Shown here: piece by piece, positions 1 to 9,138 of the stretch
How the letters are laid out: the number at the start of each line of letters is the position of its first letter
Numbering within the stretch: position 1 is the stretch's first letter
Assembly: GCA_002751075.1 (NCBI GenBank)
Contig: NAOQ01000080.1
Location: forward strand, 28,722 to 49,922
Direction of reading: 5' to 3'
From: Ichthyophonus hoferi
Lineage: Eukaryota; Opisthokonta; Ichthyosporea; Ichthyophonida; Ichthyophonidae
DNA length: 21,201 nt
The notes under the pieces: model-generated
The model's database searches: none
Told to the model about the DNA's origin: nothing
Seen by the model: only the letters and a program-made list of their open reading frames with translations
Translations under genes and position numbers: made by a program

Positions 1-345
1 ATATATATATATATATAACTACCTTTATTGGTTTTGTCCTGATTTATAAATTATCTTTCATTCATCTTATTTGTCAGTGCTCTGTATAATTAATTAAGGA
101 TAATTAATGCGAAGATGGGTAGATTCAACGACATAGATCATGCTTTATTTCGTAATCTATATAAATTCTAGTGTCTAATTATAATTATAATTACAATTTA
201 GTGTAATTATTTTCATAATTATTTTTCTTTATATATGCTACTGCGGACATGGATACTTGATAAAGTTGTAGAACCAATAATGGGTCTAATATTTTCTAAT
301 TAACCAACACCTTGTGTGATTCTTAACCAATGCTAACATACCAAG
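1..345. other. AT-rich sequence upstream of first visible MCM9 exon
   Basis: It starts with an (AT)n tract at 1-17. No exon could be supported here, although the MCM9 zinc-finger and OB-fold exons must lie further 5'. The first visible exon begins with one base of a split codon, so this stretch is probably the 3' part of an MCM9 intron. The acceptor is the CCAAG before 346. Confidence 0.6.
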
Positions 346-414
346 GTCTATGAATATTGTAGTGGAACATGATCTTGTGGATAGGTGCAAGTCTGGCGAT
401 GACGTTACAATTGC
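346..414 (+). CDS. MCM9: MCM9 exon w1 (OB domain)
   Basis: It encodes [20 protein letters not shown] and then TI, matching the human [20 protein letters not shown] segment of the N-terminal OB fold. The first base completes a codon from an upstream exon outside the window. The donor is TTGC|GTAATG, phase 2. Confidence 0.88.
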
Positions 415-3400
415 GTAATGGCCTTTTCCCATTGACTTACGTACAATTATCCATATATAAATTTATTAATACATACATTTAAACAGATTTATTCACAGTT
501 ATATGTGTTCTTGCCCAATTATAACTATGTGTTATATTATATATGCGTAAATGAGTGTACAGCCTATGGAAGTAGTAGTAAATGTGTATAATATTACCAA
601 AGCACATATATGCGTGCATATATATATATATATATATATATACATACATAGACACATACATGCATACCTACATACATACACGTGTAGATTTATTAAACCA
701 TATGTACATGTTATTGGTGTAGCCAGTGCAATACATCTTATTATTAACACATTAAATGCATGTTACTCACTCTCAGAGGTGTTTTGGTGCGACGATGGAA
801 ATCATTAATTCCTGGGGAGCCTTGTTCCATAGAACTGGTAGGTCATTGGGCGTGACTGGCTATTAAGTTATAATATCATCATGGTTTATATTTTAAATAC
901 ATTTTATTTTTAATTTAATTATACCTCTAGGTCTTATTTCATAGAGAGGTACGTGATTGATATGGTTGCGGGCTAAATAACCAATATACAGTGTAGTTGT
1001 TAACAGTGCCCTTTTTAAAATTGCTAAATTTATTTCAAAACATGTGAGATTAGAATATAAAAACTAACGCAGAATAGTCATAGGGTAGGACTATTAATAC
1101 ATATGCAACGAAATGCATGGAAAATTGCATGTGATTGGTTAAGAGGGACGATATTAGAATGAGACAGTGGAGAAAACTATCAATCATTTGATGTAGATAA
1201 TGTAGGTTTTTCAGTTGAACCAATTACACTTGATTTATAAAATGATAATTAAATACAATGAAAACACATTATTCTCAAGTATGCCAATAGTAGGGTATAG
1301 TACTATATGATTAATTATATTATTATCACATGATTGGATGTACATAATGTTAATTGAGGTAAGCACGCACCCATATGTTAAGATGCATTAGTATACAGTA
1401 TACTCGTTAAAATACCCGGGCTATAATAGGTGTTGCGAGTCAATCATATTGCAATAAATAATGAAGAGAAGACGTTCTTTGACGTTACCGAGGAAACAAG
1501 AGAGGAATTTGACGCCTATTGGTTGGAACATGCAAACCAACCACTCGCAGGTCTCCATTACACATTCCTTATCTATATATAGCATTTGGCAGCCTCTCTA
1601 TTATCGCTTATGATTAGGTAGAAATCATTTGCGTTGAATTTTCGCAAGTTACCTTTTGTCGTTCTGGTCGAATTTAGTGGGCTACCTTCATATATTACAA
1701 TATAATATACGTGTAATATAATTGGTGTTACTGTTTTGTTTATTTTTATATTTATATTTATATTTATATTTATATACATATTTGTGTTTAATTATTGACC
1801 CTTTATAATATATATTGGTGTGTGTTTGCGTGGGCATATATTTATATAATATTTAATGTGTGTATGTGTATGTATATGTATGTATTTATGGATAATATCT
1901 GATTGGTTCACCATCTCAGGGCATATGTTCAAAATAGTCTGACAACAAAAAGATATGATATATAACCAATCAAACCCACTCTTTTTCCCGCACAGGCCGC
2001 GATGAGATTCTCTTTTCGTTCTGTCCACAGGTGTTTGGGCTATATATAGGTGGGTATTTGTGTAATTGAGTTAGTTATTTAATTATCCTGGTAATTTTAA
2101 TTATAAAGTCATGCTTTTATAATATATTTTTATTTTTCAATCAGTATATTTTTAAAAAATTGAAAATTGAAAATCACTTCTTTGGTCGGGTATTTGGTTT
2201 ATGTTATATTATAAAGGATAATAATCTGATTAGTTTTTTTTTTTTGCGTGATGACATATGTATATAGAATTTATATAAAAACCAATTATATTAAATTATA
2301 GCCGAGTATCGTGGAATATAATATAGTGGCGTAGTATAGTGTGATATAGGCTAGGATAGGATAGGATAGTATAGTATAATAGAGTATTATATATTATACT
2401 ATACTATATGATATTATATTATACTATATTACATTATATTATATTATATTTATATTAGATTGTAGTATATTATATTATATTATATTATATTATATCATAT
2501 TTCATTATATTATATTTCATCATATCGTATTATCTTATGTCATATTATATTTAAACACATTCATCGATATGAACCAATTTAGTTTTCCATAAACAGATAC
2601 ATAAAACCCTAAGTATATATATATCAAATACTATTGTGACTATACAGCGTCATAATAACGCCATAGATAGGTATACAAAAATGCATCGCCTTTCTCACAT
2701 AAGAAGTACTATGTACATACAGTTAAGCTTGCAGTAATAATGGTTCTGATTGGCGGAGTGCAACGTATAGACGAATCAGGCATGCGGATTAGAGGGGAAT
2801 CACACATCTTATTGGTTGGAGATCCAGGTAACACTACATTCTATTGAATTATACACTGGCACTTTGTTATACTGTACCTTCATTGGTCAGATTCCATTCA
2901 ATCATTCATTATATAGTATTCTATCGCTGCATATAAGGCTATATTGTTATGTGTTTGCATATGTATAATGTAATATAGCACTATAATTCTATGCTATTCT
3001 ATTTAAGTATGTATTATTCTATTCCATGTGACGTATCTATTTACTATTGCTTTTAATGTTGTGGAATTAAGTATTGCTGTATTATTTTGCCCTATATTAT
3101 ATGGTCTTATATTCTCTTACACCACATGAAGTGATTATATACTATCCTGTAGTACCTTACACTAACCTACCTATACCCTATACTATACCGTACAATATAC
3201 TCTATACTCTACCCTATACTCTACTCTATACTATACCTTATATTATTCCCTATACTATACTATGTACTATGTACTATATCTTATATTATGTCTTACACTA
3301 TACCTTATACTATACTTTATCCTATACCCTATACTATATCCTATACTATATCTTATACTATATCTTATACTATACCATCTACTAACACTATAATATACTA

Positions 3401-6400
3401 TACCATATCAGACCATACTATTTCATACTATATCATATCATATCATGTCGTACCATGCTGCCCTCTACTGATTGCTAACCCATCCTGTCTTGCACTCTCA
3501 TGCCATATCATACCGTATCATGCCATATCATTATGCCCACAGGTACAGGTAAATCACAATTCCTCAAGTACTCTACTAAGTTAGTGGCACGATCTGTTCT
3601 TACCACAGGAGTAGGCACTACCAGTGCTGGGTTGACTGTAGCTGCGGTTAAGGTATGTATAGATAGCTATATATACATATATACATATGCTTGTATTTAA
3701 CGGCTATGTCGATACATCTTGCTATATATTGTATGTATATGTACATGAAGGAATATTATGTTTGTATATATGTAGTTTTATCTATGTATATAGTTGTATG
3801 TAAATATTAAATGTATATATACAGCCAATCATCTATTGGTGTATATCTACCAATATTTGCCTATGTATACCCATCCATAGATATACTCTTACCTATCCCT
3901 ATCTGACATATCACGTGACCTATAGGATGGCAGTGAATGGGCATTGGAGGCTGGTGCCCTAGTCCTTGCAGATGGAGGAGTGTGTTGTATCGATGAATTT
4001 GGTAGGCACTGTATATATATGGTTATATGTAATGCAATTTGATTGGGTATGATGTTGGGTTGATTAATATGGGGCGTAATGAATTACACATTATATACAG
4101 ATATACAGATATATTATATTTGATGCGATCTGATTGGTTATGTGTCTAGTCTAGCGTGTGATAAATTACCAATAAAATATACGCCAAATCTATAGATTAC
4201 CTGTGATATATTTATTTTTAGCCATTAAAAAGGATTTATTAAGCATATCATTACTTAAATAAAACTAGCCAACTTCGTTTATATATTTATTCACATTATT
4301 AGATTGGATTGGACTATAGTCATGTATGGTATGCTATGCAATTGGTTTATTCACATACCAACCACTCATAAGTGAGTCTATGTCGATTTATTCGCCTTTA
4401 AAGGATTTGTTGTTTATTTATTTAGCATATAATGGAGGAAATAGTTTGCTACTATTAATAATTAATTATTATAAACTTAGTTTCTAAATAAGACTAAGAA
4501 ACAGATAGGCATAACTAATGAACATAACTCACTTGTACAGAATTTCTATATGATAAGGTGATATAGGAGGGTTTAGTGTTCAATTAACTAACCAATAGGG
4601 AGGGGCTATTACAGCTAGCGTGAGAGAGCATGATAGGGCAACGATACATGAGGCCATGGAACAACAAACATTAAGTGTGGCGAAGGTATGGAGTATATAT
4701 ATATATATGTGTGTGTTTAGAGTAGGTATATATGAAATATAGTATTTTATATATGTATATTTTATTATATGTAGACACACCCTAATACATATATACATAT
4801 ACTACTTCCTGCTCCCTCTCTCTCTCTCTCTCCCCTATAGGCTGGTCTAATCTGTAAACTTAATACCCGAACTACCATCATAGCCGCCACCAACCCTAAA
4901 GGTATTATTGTTGCTATGGTAGCAATATCATGCATTACCTGGTATTCTTTTGGTATTATTGCATTTCCTATATCGTTGCAACGGCTGGTTTTTGGTTTTT
5001 ACGCGATATATCTTTTGGTTGTTGTTACATAATTGTTTTTAACCTTTACAAACGACGATAGGTTCATTATACCCTTGCTATCCCCATTGTAAGGATCTTG
5101 TTCCCACCCTATATGTATATGACGTATCTTGCTAACAAGTATATTATATTATATTATTATATCATACGATATTCTTTCTATAGCTATTTCTTGCTTATTG
5201 TCATTGCATATATGTTGTCATAGTAACCGCAACCACTTACTCGATTAGAATATTATTATTACAACTACGGCACGCGTGAAGGTGTGATTGATGGATAATC
5301 TGATTTGATGGCTAGGTGCATAAAGTCTTTTGGAAGTGATATGATTGATTGGGCAAGGATGGTTGCTAGGGTAGTCATTGATTAGAATTTTCTGTTACAA
5401 CTGTCGTCATTTGGATACTATATATAATTTTAAGATATATTTATATATCTATATATCTATGGTCAAATAGAGAAAACAAAATGATATATACAAAGGGTGC
5501 ATTAATTCACATGACCACATGATAGGTAAATATGATCCCAGAGCAGATATGGTGGTCAACACGGCCATTGCAAGGTAGTCAATCGTTGTTTTGCATTAAT
5601 GTTATGGAGATTTTTAATTGGCCTAATTCATTTAAATGTTTTAAATATTAAATAATGGAGTTAATTGGGGTATTATTTATAATTAGATAAATTAAAATTT
5701 TATTCATCCGATTCTACTGTTTTGGCTACTTTTGTCGTTCAATTAAAACCCCTCTATTTATTATTTTATTTCATTAAATAGTTTTCGACTGGAAAATACA
5801 TTATTACGGAGAATTATTATTAGGGGAAAAGGCAATATATATATATTGGGAATCTATCAGTGAACCAATGAGAACTTATTTTAAAGTATATTTCTATATA
5901 TGATTATATCTTTAGTATATATCTTTCATTAATCTTCATTTGCATATATATCCACAAGTATAGATTTATAGCCTATAGAGTTTCAGGAATATATATATAT
6001 ATATAATATAACCTATAATATAATGTAACACAGTGAATACACTATGATTTAATATACCATAATTTTTATCTACTTATCTGTACCTCTATATACCCTCTAA
6101 TTATTTCTATCTATCTATCTCCTTACACCACTATTCCATCATAGTCCCCTTCTCAGTAGGTTTGACGTCATCCTGGTTCTGCTAGATACACCAAATAAAG
6201 ATTGGGACATGTATGTGATATCACCTCCTCGGCTACTCTCTCTCTCTTTATGCAAAACTATTATTTGGTTGGATAGAACGGCCTTGGTCATGCAAGTACC
6301 ATAATCACTTCCTAGACAATGAACGGTCTTTAGTGATTACGTCATGATTTATCTCTTGTGACAATTTCTAATCTCACTGATGTTATATTTTAACTATTTA

Positions 6401-9107
6401 AAAATAGATATACCCCTTTCACCCTGAGTTAAGTTTTCCTTGGCTTACTTTCTGTCTTTCTCCTGGCTATTTCTTATCGAATTGGTACCACAACAAACTA
6501 CCATATATGGTCAATTTTTATACATCTTATCCATATATAGTTATCTCATGAATGATTGGTCAGTTAGGCTTGCCACTTGAAAATTAAATACTGAAAAAAG
6601 AAAAGATATTATTAAATAACAAATTGATTACCTATTGGTCAAGATAATCATGCTATCCAATAAGATATTCCTTATTCTGCAACAATATGTTTATGCGTTC
6701 TCTTCTTCTCTCCTATACTTTTATATGTATATATATCAAGTCTTTATCTTTATATCTTCATTTTATTGTGGGTCACTCTGTCTTTATTACCATAGTCTGG
6801 ATATTAGATTCTGATTGAACGTTGTGACATCACATGTACAGGGAAGTATCCTCCTTCATATTGGAAGGGAAGAAAGGGATTGGAGGTAAATTATGCCGCT
6901 TACTCATTCTTTTGAGTTATGATTTTCTTGTGTTGTTATTTTTAATATTATTTTATGATTTTTCATTGGCTTGTTTTTTTAGGGTTATCAGTCTATACCA
7001 ATGATATCCTTGTATCATCTCTAAACATATTTTATACGCTAAATTTCAATTACTGTTTGTTAAATATTATGATTTTCTCGATTTCTCTTGTCAATCAATA
7101 AGTGTATCACCATTTGCAGTGACCAATCAGCACTACGTATTCCCCTTACATACGGCACTGTGTGAATTATTCCTTACTAGCACATTTTCTTGAAAATACA
7201 ATCACCAATATTTATTAATAATATAAAATATATGATTTATTTATTTTATTTTATTTTTTTAATTGGGTTTTATTTAATGATAAAAATACTAATCTGTTGT
7301 ACCCATATATATTCTATAAATAAATAGAAACGCTCCAATACATGCACACGCATATACATATATTACAACCCCACACATATTTTCTTATAAATATTTGTGT
7401 ACACATATATGCTAAAAGTATGATATATAGACACCATTGTGCATATACACATGTACCTAATATATTATATATAAATATACATATATAAACCTAATTATAT
7501 AACCAAATTGATATAGGATCCAAAGCCAATCAATGGTCGTTAGACCGACTTAAAGCGTACATTTCAGTGGTTAAAACATTACAGCCCAAAATAAAACCTG
7601 ATAGTGAACGAATCCTGACTCGGTATTATCAGGTATGTAGATTGGCATATATATATATATAGGTAGATAGATATATAGATAGATAGATAATAGTACGATA
7701 GGTTGATAGGTAGATATGGATAGTTATATATATATGTCTATTGTAGCAACTACAATAAAAAAGAAGACATTCAAAAACGAAAAGGGAAAGAGCTGGCCCT
7801 AGTATATTTACATTAATTTGCGTACATGCCTGTATTATCCTTTCATTACTTTGAGGTCTATAATAGGAAAACATAATGCATGGTTAGGTTCGTTAGTATT
7901 CAATGAGCAATGTGCGATTATATGTTGGTTTGACGCACCATAGAACATGGTTGGTCTGATAAAATAGTATTTATGTAACCATTAAACATGAAGAAGCAAT
8001 GCGTGTAGCCAATAGTGTGCGTATATTAAAATGACAGACCATAATATAACGAAAGTGTTTTTCTATTAAAAACATATTGAAAGCCTGATTGTATAGTTAT
8101 AATTAGACAAACTGCCATATATAGGCTATCTGTCTCATCACCTCTCACTCTACTCTACAATTGTCTGTTAATAATGCATTATCATAGAACATCTAGTTAT
8201 ACAAATCCACTAACAGTATACCAATATAAACTTTAATAATCCTTTATAGAGTAACACAAGTAGTATTTATGCAATGTTTTATTTATTAATTAATTACCTA
8301 TTTAATTAATTTATTTGCACTCGTGTCTCTCTCTCTATGTATATATATAGCTCCAGCGTCAGGCTGACAATCGTAATGCAGCACGTACTACCATCAGATT
8401 GTTGGAAAGTATGGTATGTAAATAATATGTTGTAGTATGAGATTATTACTTATACTGTTTTGTTGGTATATATATACTGCATACGATATTGTGTTATATG
8501 TTTTATTGTACATTATACTATGTATTTGGGATATATACAATACAATACAATACAATATACTGTAATGCAAGATAATATAATATAATATAATATAATATAA
8601 TATAGTGCAATACAGCATAGTACAATACAATACAATACAATACAATACAATACAACACAATACAATACAATGCAATACAATAGGCAATACAATGCAATGC
8701 CATAGTATACCATATGATGAATATAAAGCAACATGATCCACAGTTTCTAGTGTACTAATCTAATCAATTGTTCAATAAATCCTTCTTTTAAAGCTAAATA
8801 TTCTCACGGGTATAAGCTATTTAAAATTGTTTTAACCCCAATTATAATGCGTCTAGGCATCCGATATGATTTTAATCTAATAACGTAATCTAACAGGTTC
8901 GATTGGCAGAAGCTCATGCACGATTAATGTACAGAGAAACAGTGGAGGTGATGGATGCCGTGGTAGCCGTGACTATCATGGAAACCTCAATGCAGGTGGG
9001 TTGATATTAGGTTGTTAGGGTATATAGTATGTTAGATAATTGCCAGTATTGTTAGTATGGTTATTAATATTATTAATATTATTATTACTATTCTTATTGC
9101 AATTACA

Positions 9108-9138
<31 letters not shown>

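Noticed and set aside
115-170. Possible extra MCM9 exon (GRFNDIDHALF frame)
   Set aside because: No match to the zinc-finger or OB region of MCM9 and no convincing acceptor and donor pair.
1140-1255. Possible MCM9 exon with MRQWRK or a following SFDVDNV frame
   Set aside because: The frames do not join without a shift, and exon 777-837 already supplies the RRWK segment with a perfect alignment.
3074-3584. Overlapping Tyr/Ile/Pro-rich frames of about 100 codons
   Set aside because: They are translations of the TATAC pentanucleotide array inside an MCM9 intron and have no family similarity.
4602-4614. Gly-Ala-Ile-Thr as constitutive MCM9 sequence
   Set aside because: It makes a four-residue gap against the family; the 4614 acceptor gives an ungapped match. 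Kept only as an alternative.
8394-8741. Minus-strand Leu/Tyr/Cys-rich frames of 61-115 codons
   Set aside because: Products of the ACAAT/ATAAT array on the complementary strand; they also overlap MCM9 exon w14.
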